A DNA stretch of 24,586 nucleotides, taken from assembly GCA_002790175.1 (NCBI GenBank), contig PFUQ01000074.1, positions 1,002 through 25,587 of the forward strand, read 5' to 3'. Below the pieces are notes generated by a model. That model was given only the letters and a program-made list of their open reading frames with translations. It was not told the DNA's origin and did no database searches. Position numbers and translations under genes: made by a program. This DNA comes from Flavobacteriales bacterium CG_4_9_14_3_um_filter_32_8. Its GTDB lineage: Bacteria; Bacteroidota; Bacteroidia; Flavobacteriales_E; Vicingaceae. Positions 15,903 to 22,740 of this stretch are shown here, piece by piece; the stretch's first letter is position 1; each line of letters opens with the position of its first letter.

Positions 15903-15937
15903 AAAAGGATAAAGTATTTTTACTTTATCCTTTTTTT
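15903..15937 (+). terminator. Rho-independent terminator of the ribosomal locus
   Basis: AAAAGGATAAAGTA (15903-15916) pairs perfectly with 15921-15934 over 14 bp around a TTTT loop, and the T-run continues to 15937. It begins 24 nt after the rplQ stop and ends 13 nt before carA, so carA is likely transcribed separately or by limited read-through. Confidence 0.92.
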
Positions 15938-15950
15938 ATATGATAACTTT

Positions 15951-17072
15951 ATGATTATAGACTCAAAAAACAAAGCAGTTTTATTGCTAGAAGATGGCAC
16001 TATGTTGCAAGGAATTGCTGCTGGATTAATTGGAACAACCACAGGAGAAATTTGTTTTAACACTGGAATGACTGGTTATCAAGAAATTTTTACAGACCCC
16101 TCCTATTACGGACAGATAATGGTAGCAACAACCGCTCATATTGGTAATTACGGAGTATCCAAAAATGAAGTGGAGTCTGAGAATGTTAATATTTCGGGAT
16201 TAGTTTGTAAAAAATTTTCTACTATGTATTCTCGAGAATCAGCCGACTCATCTCTTCAAGAATATTTTGAAAACCAAAAAATTGTTGCTATTTCTGATGT
16301 TGACACCCGTTTTTTAGTGCGTCACATTAGAGATAAAGGAGCAATGAATGCCATCATTTCCTCTGAAATTTTTGATGTAGAAATTTTAAAAAAGAAATTA
16401 GCTGAAGTCCCTTCTATGGAAGGGTTAGAACTTTCTTCGAAAGTCTGCACCAAAAAACCTTACTTTTTTGGAAAAGAAAATGCTTCTTTTAAAGTGGCTG
16501 TATTAGACTTAGGGATTAAAAAAAACATATTAAAATGCTTGGCAGATAGAGATTGTTATCTGAAAGTATTTCCTATGGATGTTTCCATAAACGAAATGAA
16601 GGAATGGAATCCAGATGGATTTTTATTGTCTAATGGACCAGGAGACCCTTCTGTAATGGCAAAACAAATTGAAACAGTTCGGCAAATTACAGCAGCAGGA
16701 TTACCAGTTTTTGGAATTTGTTTAGGGCATCAACTATTAGCTATTTCATGTGGTTTAACTACATCTAAAATGTTTAATGGGCATAGAGGATGTAATCACC
16801 CTGTAATGAACATAGAAACAGGAAAAGGTGAAATAACTTCACAAAATCATGGATTTGTGGTAGATACAGAATCTGCGAATCAAAATAATAATATTGTAAT
16901 TACTCATAAACATTTAAATGATGGTACTCTTGCAGGATTAAGATTAAAAGACAAAAGTATTTTTTCTGTACAATATCATCCAGAAGCTTCACCAGGTCCT
17001 CATGACTCTCGGTATTTGTTTGATAACTTTATCGAGAATATTATAAAAAGCAAAAAACTAGTTTCAGCTTAA
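15951..17072 (+). CDS. carA: Carbamoyl-phosphate synthase small (glutaminase) subunit
   Basis: 373 aa. Hydrolyses glutamine and channels ammonia to CarB for pyrimidine and arginine synthesis. The N-terminal CPSase_sm_chain domain (GEICFNTGMTGYQEIFTDPS) covers about residues 8-140. The class I glutamine amidotransferase domain covers about 181-365, with nucleophile Cys257 in GICLGHQ and catalytic His343 and Glu345 in QYHPEASPGPHD. The start matches the E. coli N-terminus. I see no good promoter in the 13 nt after the terminator. CarB is not in the window. A position after rplQ is, from memory, common in Flavobacteriia. Confidence 0.98.
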   Translation: MIIDSKNKAVLLLEDGTMLQGIAAGLIGTTTGEICFNTGMTGYQEIFTDPSYYGQIMVATTAHIGNYGVSKNEVESENVNISGLVCKKFSTMYSRESADSSLQEYFENQKIVAISDVDTRFLVRHIRDKGAMNAIISSEIFDVEILKKKLAEVPSMEGLELSSKVCTKKPYFFGKENASFKVAVLDLGIKKNILKCLADRDCYLKVFPMDVSINEMKEWNPDGFLLSNGPGDPSVMAKQIETVRQITAAGLPVFGICLGHQLLAISCGLTTSKMFNGHRGCNHPVMNIETGKGEITSQNHGFVVDTESANQNNNIVITHKHLNDGTLAGLRLKDKSIFSVQYHPEASPGPHDSRYLFDNFIENIIKSKKLVSA

Positions 17073-17187
17073 TCAATAAAAGCTTCTACCCCACTTATTG
17101 TGGCTATTGAAATTGAAACACGTGTGGCTAAATTTTATAAGAATGATTCGATACCCTTGTAAGCTACCCCGAAGTTCGACCATTTAA

Positions 17188-17217
17188 AAATAAAAGACAA
17201 TCAATAATAAGATTGCT
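17188..17217 (-). terminator. Weak terminator candidate after the TonB-dependent receptor
   Basis: On the minus strand, CAATC and GATTG can pair (5 bp, 8-nt loop) and are followed by TCTTTTATTTTT. The stem is short, so this is weak; no better terminator is seen between the two convergent genes. Confidence 0.25.
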
Positions 17218-17243
17218 TCAGTCGTTCCTCCTTCGCAAAGACG
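17211..17243. repeat. Extragenic repeat-like element
   Basis: GATTGCTTCAGTCGTTCCTC and the following CTTCGCAAAGACG resemble a short element I recall recurring in Bacteroidota spacers (TTGCTTC, then TCGTTCCTCC, then CGCAATGACG). The ends TTGC and GCAA are inverted. It lies between convergent carA and the receptor gene, a usual place for such elements. Only one copy is in this window, so repetition cannot be shown here. Confidence 0.5.
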
Positions 17244-17250
17244 TGTGTAT

Positions 17251-19692
17251 TTAAAACTTCATCGTTAACCCAGCCAAAAAATTAGTACCTGCTTGTGGGT
17301 AATAAAAATTCTCGGTAATTAAATCTCCATAAATATAACTGTATGTATAACCATTGCTGCTGTACATCGTGTTTAAAATATTATTTGCCATCACATTTAT
17401 CGACAGTTCCTTTAAACTTTTAGGAAACAAAGTGTAAGAAATTCTTGCATCAACCGTTTGATAAGCAGCTAATTTTTTGTTTTTATTGGAAGTATTGTCT
17501 AAAAATTGGTCGCCTACATACTTATTTTGCAACACCAAACTCAATGCTTTTATGGGCATGTATTCAATGGAAGCTGCTGCAATAATGTTAGGAGAAAAAG
17601 CAATGTCGGTATTGGTGTAATTATTTTCCACAACGTCATAACCAACCGTGTAATCGTAAAGCACTTCTGTAAAATCTTGTATTTTGTTTTGCGAATACGT
17701 AGCGTTCAAATTTAACTTCACTTTTTTGCTAATTAACAAACTCGTTTGCAATTCAAATCCTACTCGATAACTTTTAACCACATTGGTTCTGATGCTAGCA
17801 CCAACATCGTTTAATTCGCCCGTTACAATTAACTGATTGGTATAATCCATAAAGTAGAAATTTCCTTGAATGAGTGCTTTTTTAAATTTGATTTCCAATC
17901 CCAATTCGTAATCAAAAAGTGTTTCATGTTTGGGTTGTTTAGCTGCCGAATTATCAACGAAATCATCTCTGCTTGGTTCTTTATTTCCTACACTAAAAGA
18001 ACCATACATTTTTATCTTCTCATTGAACTGATGTGCTATTCCTGCTTTTGGATTAAAGAACATAAAGTTGGTATCTACTAGAAAATCTATTAAATTATTA
18101 TCGTTCCCTACCGCTGAATAATCAATTGTTCTTTCTTGCAAATCGATATAAAAATTAGTTGTTGAACCTATTAAATAATTAAATTTCAAGTAGGAATTAA
18201 AATCTTTTTTTAAACCGCGGTTAAAATAATAGTAGTCTCCAATTTGAGAAGTATTTGCGTACTGAGCCCAAACAATTTCCCCATAATGGTAACCATCATA
18301 AACATTAAAAGCACCTCCTAAGGTAACTTCAATTTTATTGGTCTTGTAATTTAAATTATAAGTTGCTCCATAAAAATCATTACTTAACCATCTTCTTCTA
18401 ATAATATCAGAATTAGTGATAGTAGTGGTTCCAATAACTAAATCGGCTAATCCATAATTAGCAAAAGCATCTTGTTTTCTAAATTGTTCATAATAACCTC
18501 TTCCATATGTATAGTGTAAAGCAACTGTAGCATTAAAGTTATCGTTAAACTGGTTAGAAAAATGCAACTGAAAGTGGTCTTGTTGGTAGTTGTCCGTTTC
18601 ATTTTCATATTCGTAATAATTATAAGTTCTTCCACTGTTTAATAAATTATAGGTTTGAGCAGAATCTAACCAATTGTTGGCTGCATGAGTTTCCATGTTT
18701 TTTTTGTTGCCTAAAATTCTACTTTCTGGTGTCCCCCACCACGATTGATACGTTTTTTCTTTACCAGCAAACACTACCGCTTTTACCGCTGTTTTTTTGC
18801 CATAATATCCTCCAGAGAAATAATAACTTTTTAAGTCGGAAGTTGCTCTATCAATGTAACCATCAGATTTGATGTAGGAAGCTCTACCATCAAAAGCCCA
18901 TTTATTATTCAATACGCCAGTACCCATTTTTGCAGTATATTTTTGAGTATTAAATGTTCCATAAGAAGTGGAAAGTTCACCATAAGCCTGCTCTTTTAAA
19001 GTAGTTGTTTGTAAATTAACCGAACCTCCAAAAGCACTTGCTCCATTGGTAGATGTGCCTACCCCTCGTTGAATTTGAATATTTTCGGTAGAAGAAGCAA
19101 AATCGGGCATATTTACCCAAAACACACCTTGCGATTCGGCATCGTTTAAAGGAATTCCATTAACGGTTACATTAATTCTAGTAGCATCAGAGCCTCTTAA
19201 ACGAAAACCTGTATAACCCACTCCTGCACCTGCATCGCTGGTAGAAACCATAGAAACAGAATTTTGCAATAAAATAGGAATGTCTTGTCCGAGGTTATTT
19301 TTCTCTAACTCTTCAATAGAAATATTGGTATGAGCAAATGGATTATTTTCTTCAACCCTTGTTCCGGCAACAATAAATTCGTCTAATAATTGTTCTGCTT
19401 TTAACAATTTGAAATCTAGCGTTTCATCTTTGTATAATTCTTTTATACTATAATGTTGGATTTGATAGCCAATAAAACTGACTTCAATATCATAATTGCC
19501 AGCAGCCAAATTTTTTAATTGATAAGCACCATTATTATCTGAAAAAACACCTTTAAAAGTTTTAGTAATTCTTATAGTTGCACCAGTAATTGGATTAGAT
19601 AATGAATCTTTTACTGTTCCAGAAATTGAAAATTGTGAGAAGCAATTGACTGAAAAGGCAAGTGCTACCGTCAAAAAAATAATTTTTTTCAT
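17251..19692 (-). CDS. TonB-dependent outer membrane receptor, probably for thiamine
   Basis: 813 aa from the ATG at 19692; the longer reading frame from 19800 would translate the riboswitch and is rejected. Signal peptide: MKKIIFLTVALAFSVNCFSQ. Then a CarboxypepD_reg-like domain (about 22-97, ISGTVKDSLSNPITGATIRI), a TonB-box-like DEFIVAGTR, a plug domain (about 110-225, with GFRLRGSDATRINVTVNGIP and QRGVGTSTNGASAFGGSVNL), and a 22-strand-type barrel ending in the usual terminal Phe. No SusD partner lies nearby. The TPP riboswitch directly upstream, with its own -7 box, points to thiamine or a precursor as ligand; that is inference from regulation and neighbours. It imports its ligand across the outer membrane using TonB-ExbBD energy. 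Confidence 0.93.
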   Translation of the reverse strand: MKKIIFLTVALAFSVNCFSQFSISGTVKDSLSNPITGATIRITKTFKGVFSDNNGAYQLKNLAAGNYDIEVSFIGYQIQHYSIKELYKDETLDFKLLKAEQLLDEFIVAGTRVEENNPFAHTNISIEELEKNNLGQDIPILLQNSVSMVSTSDAGAGVGYTGFRLRGSDATRINVTVNGIPLNDAESQGVFWVNMPDFASSTENIQIQRGVGTSTNGASAFGGSVNLQTTTLKEQAYGELSTSYGTFNTQKYTAKMGTGVLNNKWAFDGRASYIKSDGYIDRATSDLKSYYFSGGYYGKKTAVKAVVFAGKEKTYQSWWGTPESRILGNKKNMETHAANNWLDSAQTYNLLNSGRTYNYYEYENETDNYQQDHFQLHFSNQFNDNFNATVALHYTYGRGYYEQFRKQDAFANYGLADLVIGTTTITNSDIIRRRWLSNDFYGATYNLNYKTNKIEVTLGGAFNVYDGYHYGEIVWAQYANTSQIGDYYYFNRGLKKDFNSYLKFNYLIGSTTNFYIDLQERTIDYSAVGNDNNLIDFLVDTNFMFFNPKAGIAHQFNEKIKMYGSFSVGNKEPSRDDFVDNSAAKQPKHETLFDYELGLEIKFKKALIQGNFYFMDYTNQLIVTGELNDVGASIRTNVVKSYRVGFELQTSLLISKKVKLNLNATYSQNKIQDFTEVLYDYTVGYDVVENNYTNTDIAFSPNIIAAASIEYMPIKALSLVLQNKYVGDQFLDNTSNKNKKLAAYQTVDARISYTLFPKSLKELSINVMANNILNTMYSSNGYTYSYIYGDLITENFYYPQAGTNFLAGLTMKF

Positions 19693-19707
19693 TTTTAAAA
19701 TTTTTTG

Positions 19708-19734
19708 ACGAACGATGTGGGGCAACACATTCGT
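19708..19734 (-). promoter_or_regulatory. Hairpin between TPP aptamer and receptor start, possible expression platform
   Basis: Plus-strand ACGAACGATGTG (19708-19719) pairs with CACATTCGT (19726-19734): 9 bp with a 3-nt bulge and a 6-nt loop. On the RNA it ends 15 nt before the receptor ATG and is followed by C, six A and four T, not a U-run. It could control initiation or be a weak terminator; I cannot tell which. Confidence 0.4.
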
Positions 19735-19752
19735 TATGTTTAACTTATTTAT

Positions 19753-19856
19753 TAACTTACCTACGCCAGCATTATCTGGATCAGGTTTATTTTTCTGCAA
19801 AACAGAAAAAACGGGTATAATCTCAGCCTGTAAAGTAAGGCACCCCTATGAGACGA
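19753..19856 (-). promoter_or_regulatory. TPP riboswitch (THI-box) upstream of the receptor
   Basis: Read on the minus strand: GGGGTGCC (19846-19839); P3 GCCT/AGGC within 19841-19826; the invariant CTGAGA (19826-19821); ACCC (19816-19813) closing P2 with GGGT. The second half at 19785-19760 has CCTGATCCAG, ATAATG, then CTGGCGTAGG, with P5 CCAG/CTGG. These match the thiamine pyrophosphate aptamer closely. Between ACCC and the CCTGAT half lies an extra hairpin, TTTTTCTG (19810-19803) with CAGAAAAA (19797-19790). P1 looks weak, and I did not settle its exact ends. Confidence 0.95.
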
Positions 19857-19858
19857 AG

Positions 19859-19866
19859 CAAAAGTA
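19859..19866 (-). promoter_or_regulatory. -7 box (TACTTTTG) for the riboswitch-receptor transcript
   Basis: On the minus strand TACTTTTG matches the Bacteroidota TAnnTTTG consensus exactly. Transcription would begin near 19852, right at the aptamer's 5' edge, as expected. No TTG is found at the -33 spacing. The box lies 4 nt after the stop codon of the kinase gene. Confidence 0.6.
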
Positions 19867-19870
19867 TAAA

Positions 19871-20389
19871 TTATATTGTATTGTTAATTATTTCTTTGCA
19901 TTTTTTTAATCTAGAGGTGATATCTCCAGAAATAATATGATAAGTGAGTCGATACTTTTCTAATAATTTTTTGTACTCATTAAAAAGCCGAGTTCTGTCA
20001 CTTAAACGTGGATATTCTCTTAAAGGATCTGGTTGCCATGGAATATCAATATCACATAAGAAGAAAATTTTATTTTTCGAATTTTTTATCTCTTCTTCAA
20101 CCCAAACTACTTCTTGGGAGTATTTTTCGCTTAACCAAACCTTAAAAACGGTTAAGTCGGTATCTAAAAAAAGATACTTTAAAGTGATTGATTCAGCCCT
20201 TTGTTCTTGTTGGAGTTGTTCTTTTGCCATCAACAAAATATCCTCTAATTGGTAAGGTCTGTTGAGTTTCTCTAAATATTCTCTGGCATATTCTTTGACC
20301 CAAATTGAATGATACTGTTCTGCCAACAATTTCGTAAGTGTTGATTTACCAGTAGATTCTGGCCCAGTTATGACAAATTTTTTAAGCAA
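19871..20389 (-). CDS. NadR-type P-loop kinase (AAA_28), candidate vitamin kinase
   Basis: 172 aa. Resembles the ribosylnicotinamide kinase domain of NadR: Walker A GPESTGKST (residues 9-17), KEYAREYLE (32-40), FLDTDLTVFKVW (74-85, aligning with the FIDTD region of NadR), and DPLRE (121-125). There is no nucleotidyltransferase or DNA-binding domain. The start is a TTG at 20389 overlapping the permease stop by 8 nt; no ATG lies near enough to keep the Walker A motif. PnuC-type channels rely on kinases to trap their vitamin. Given the thiamine-binding protein upstream and the TPP riboswitch downstream, the substrate may be thiamine; nicotinamide riboside is the alternative. Confidence 0.85.
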   Translation of the reverse strand: MLKKFVITGPESTGKSTLTKLLAEQYHSIWVKEYAREYLEKLNRPYQLEDILLMAKEQLQQEQRAESITLKYLFLDTDLTVFKVWLSEKYSQEVVWVEEEIKNSKNKIFFLCDIDIPWQPDPLREYPRLSDRTRLFNEYKKLLEKYRLTYHIISGDITSRLKKCKEIINNTI

Positions 20390-20972
20390 TTTTAATAATT
20401 GTTAATTTTTTCCATTCTAAATATCCATATATGGCAATAAATGAATAAGCTAACATTAAGATTGAATAAATTTCTAGACCTCTGCTAAAATAAAGATAAG
20501 TGGTAACTGCATCTATTACTACCCAATAAATCCAATTTTCTATCCATTTTCTGGTTGTTAAATAAGTTGCTATAAAGCTAAAAATAGTAGTGAAAGAATC
20601 CGTTAAAGGTTTTTTGGCTCCACTAAAAAGATAAGTCATGGCATAGTAAAACAAAAAAGTAACGATTGTTCCCCCAATAATAATTTGCAGATGTGTTTTT
20701 AAGTTGTGCTGATAAACTTGATTTTCCTCTTTTAGTTTTTTCCAATTTACCCAACCATAAATTCCGGCAAATACATAAAATAAGTACAACACCGATTCGG
20801 CATATAATTTGGCATAAACTACAAAAAGAAAAATGCTGAGTACTGAACCAACAATGCCAAATATCCAGCAAGAAATTTTGTTTTTGGCTGCTAAAATAAC
20901 ATAAGCAATTCCAAAAATTACAGCTACAATTTCTAATATTAAATCAAAATTATTAAATAGCCAATTCACCAT
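20382..20972 (-). CDS. pnuC: PnuC-family vitamin permease, probably thiamine (PnuT)
   Basis: 196 aa, inner-membrane protein with about seven hydrophobic helices arranged as two similar halves. Family features are AAKNKISCWIFGIVGSVLSI (28-47), LFYVFAGIYGWVNWKKL (64-80), LTDSFTTIFSFIATYLTTRK (123-142), WIENWIYWVVIDAVTTYLYF (143-162), and a second IYGYLEWKKL (181-190). The ATG at 20972 lies inside the end of the upstream gene (20-nt overlap), so translation is probably coupled. PnuC members carry nicotinamide riboside (PnuC), thiamine (PnuT) or riboflavin (PnuX); neighbours favour thiamine. Downstream, the kinase overlaps by 8 nt. Confidence 0.9.
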   Translation of the reverse strand: MVNWLFNNFDLILEIVAVIFGIAYVILAAKNKISCWIFGIVGSVLSIFLFVVYAKLYAESVLYLFYVFAGIYGWVNWKKLKEENQVYQHNLKTHLQIIIGGTIVTFLFYYAMTYLFSGAKKPLTDSFTTIFSFIATYLTTRKWIENWIYWVVIDAVTTYLYFSRGLEIYSILMLAYSFIAIYGYLEWKKLTIIKIA

Positions 20973-21201
20973 TTAATACTTTCATTACAAAAATCATTTT
21001 GCCATATTTTTCAAAAGAAACTTTAATTTCTTTTTGAAGCACTGCCATTACCTCATCGTAATCTCCAACAATATGTGTGCTGGTTGCATTAGTTTTTACT
21101 TGAATGTTTTTGTTCAGATTTAATCGGTCAATAAAGTTTTTTATTGGCGGAATGTACTCTGCATTTAAAGGATAATTACTTATTTCTACTGTTGTTTTCA
21201 T
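20953..21201 (-). CDS. Thiamine-binding protein, YkoF/MTH1187-like, 82 aa
   Basis: Small cytoplasmic ferredoxin-like-fold protein of the thiamine-binding (YkoF/MTH1187) group. Features: VEISNYPLNAEYIPPIKNFI (5-24), then THIVGDYDEVMAVLQKEI (42-59), and FVMKVLNGELAI at the end. I start it at the ATG at 21201; an in-frame TTG at 21243 falls inside the -7 box and is rejected. In other bacteria such proteins bind thiamine or hydroxymethylpyrimidine. Here it heads an operon with the permease and kinase. Its exact role, whether carrier, sensor or buffer, is not known from sequence. Confidence 0.82.
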   Translation of the reverse strand: MKTTVEISNYPLNAEYIPPIKNFIDRLNLNKNIQVKTNATSTHIVGDYDEVMAVLQKEIKVSFEKYGKMIFVMKVLNGELAI

Positions 21202-21240
21202 GTTTTTAGTAATAACTATTTTTATACCATTTTTACTTAC

Positions 21241-21248
21241 CAAAAGTA
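21241..21248 (-). promoter_or_regulatory. -7 box (TACTTTTG) for the thiamine-binding protein-permease-kinase operon
   Basis: Exact TAnnTTTG match on the minus strand, the same octamer as the box upstream of the TPP riboswitch. It lies 9 nt beyond the icd terminator and gives a 5' leader of roughly 33 nt before the ATG at 21201. No TTG is found at -33, and no TPP aptamer fits in this leader. Confidence 0.6.
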
Positions 21249-21256
21249 ACTATTAT

Positions 21257-21287
21257 AAAAAAAAGGTGTTTGATTGAACACCTTTTT
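21257..21287 (-). terminator. Rho-independent terminator after icd
   Basis: GGTGTT (21265-21270) pairs with AACACC (21277-21282), extended by five A-T pairs on each side to 11 bp; loop TGATTG. On the minus strand the stem runs into eight T. It begins 20 nt after the icd stop and separates icd from the thiamine operon. Confidence 0.9.
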
Positions 21288-21307
21288 AATTCTATCAGGA
21301 TAATGTA

Positions 21308-22534
21308 TTAAGCCATTTTGGCTTTTAATCCTTTATCCAACGCATCTAAAAAATCCTCAGTAGTAACATAATTAGAATCATTTAACCTTTCGCCATAAAT
21401 ACAAAGTGCTAAATCTTTAGTCATAATACCAGATTCAACAGTATCCACACAAACTTTTTCTAATGTTGTACAGAAATCAATTAATGCTTGATTATTATCT
21501 AATTTCCCTCTAAAAGCCAGGCCTCTAGTCCAAGCAAAAATGGAAGCAATAGGGTTAGAAGATGTTTTGTTACCTTGCTGATGCATTCTATAATGACGAG
21601 TAATTGTTCCATGAGCAGCCTCTGCTTCCATTGTTTTTCCATCGGGTGTTAATAAAACTGAAGTCATTAACCCTAGAGATCCAAAACCTTGAGCAACAGT
21701 ATCGGATTGCACATCGCCATCATAATTTTTACAAGCCCAAATAAAATCGCCGTGCCATTTTAGAGCAGAGGCAACCATATCATCAATTAAACGATGCTCA
21801 TAAGTTATTCCTAATTTAGCAAACTCTGTTTTAAATTCATTTTGATAAACTTCTTCAAAAATATCTTTAAAACGCCCATCATAAGCTTTTAAAATGGTGT
21901 TTTTTGTGGATAAGTATAAAGGCCATTTCTTTGCAATTGCTTGGTTAAAGCAAGAACGAGCAAAACCATAAATAGAGTCGTCTAAATTATACATTGCCAT
22001 GGCAACACCATCACCTGGATAATTGAAAACATCCCAAGTTATTGCGTCTCTTCCATCTTCGGGTGTAAACGTCATGGTTAATTTCCCTTTTCCTTTAATA
22101 ACAGTATCTGTAGCTTTATACTGGTCGCCAAAAGCGTGACGTCCCATACAAATTGGGCTTGTCCAGTTGGGTACTAAACGAGGTACATTTTTACAAATAA
22201 TAGGTTCTCTAAAAATTGTTCCTCCAATAATATTTCTAACTGTTCCATTAGGAGATTTCCACATTTTTTTAAGGTTAAACTCTTTCACCCGAGCTTCATC
22301 GGGAGTAATTGTAGCACACTTTATTCCAACATGATATTTTTTGATGGCTTCTGCAGAATCAATAGTAACCTGATCATTAGAGGCGTCTCTGCTTTCTATT
22401 CCTAAATCGAAATATTTAATGTCTAATTCTAAATAAGGGTTAATTAATTTATCTTTAATAAATTGCCAAATTATTCTTGTCATTTCGTCACCATCCAATT
22501 CTACAATTGGATTTGCTACTTTAATTTTTGCCAT
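21308..22534 (-). CDS. icd: NADP-dependent isocitrate dehydrogenase, eukaryote-like homodimeric type
   Basis: 408 aa. Oxidatively decarboxylates isocitrate to 2-oxoglutarate in the TCA cycle. It belongs to the type II subfamily that includes human IDH1/IDH2, not the E. coli type: SPNGTVRN (94-101), Arg109, GRHAFGDQYKAT (131-142, with Arg132 at the same number as human IDH1), metal site YDGDVQSD (271-278), and NADP motif AAHGTITRHYR (307-317, with Arg314 and His315). All these residues are intact. Cytoplasmic. It has its own promoter candidate and terminator, and is divergent from rpmB. Confidence 0.97.
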   Translation of the reverse strand: MAKIKVANPIVELDGDEMTRIIWQFIKDKLINPYLELDIKYFDLGIESRDASNDQVTIDSAEAIKKYHVGIKCATITPDEARVKEFNLKKMWKSPNGTVRNIIGGTIFREPIICKNVPRLVPNWTSPICMGRHAFGDQYKATDTVIKGKGKLTMTFTPEDGRDAITWDVFNYPGDGVAMAMYNLDDSIYGFARSCFNQAIAKKWPLYLSTKNTILKAYDGRFKDIFEEVYQNEFKTEFAKLGITYEHRLIDDMVASALKWHGDFIWACKNYDGDVQSDTVAQGFGSLGLMTSVLLTPDGKTMEAEAAHGTITRHYRMHQQGNKTSSNPIASIFAWTRGLAFRGKLDNNQALIDFCTTLEKVCVDTVESGIMTKDLALCIYGERLNDSNYVTTEDFLDALDKGLKAKMA

Positions 22535-22568
22535 TTTTTTATGTTTTTAAGGTAATTATATTGAAGGA

Positions 22569-22599
22569 CGAAAGTAGTTATTTTCGTTATAAAGTTCAA
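22569..22599 (-). promoter_or_regulatory. Promoter candidate for icd
   Basis: Minus strand: TTG (22599-22597), a 20-nt spacer, then TACTTTCG (22576-22569), one mismatch from TAnnTTTG. Predicted start near 22562, giving a leader of about 28 nt. Confidence 0.5.
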
Positions 22600-22681
22600 G
22601 GGGTTAACTATATTTATATTTTAAAAGAGTAAGTCAAAGTACTTCCTAAAAAATAAAATAAATTTATTAATAATTAATTGC

Positions 22682-22712
22682 TTGAATATTTCAATAAAAA
22701 TGATTTATTTTG
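22682..22712 (+). promoter_or_regulatory. Promoter candidate for rpmB
   Basis: TTG (22682-22684), a 20-nt spacer and TTATTTTG (22705-22712), one mismatch from TAnnTTTG. The start would be near 22719, about 22 nt before the ATG. It fits a gene standing alone between divergent icd and a terminator. Confidence 0.5.
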
Positions 22713-22740
22713 CAGTCCTCAAATTTAAAAGAGAAAAGAG

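Noticed and set aside
15943..15950. TAACTTTA as a -7 box for carA
   Set aside because: It differs from TAnnTTTG at the last base and touches the carA ATG, so the transcript would start inside the gene.
17091..17103. CCAC/GTGG hairpin after carA as terminator
   Set aside because: Only 4 bp and no T-run follows.
17251..19692. SusC-type polysaccharide uptake system
   Set aside because: The receptor is shorter than a typical SusC, no SusD or glycoside hydrolase is nearby, and a TPP riboswitch precedes it.
19693..19800. N-terminal extension of the receptor reading frame to 19800
   Set aside because: These 36 codons translate the second half of the TPP aptamer (encoding PDPDNAGVGK). The ATG at 19692 begins a proper signal peptide.
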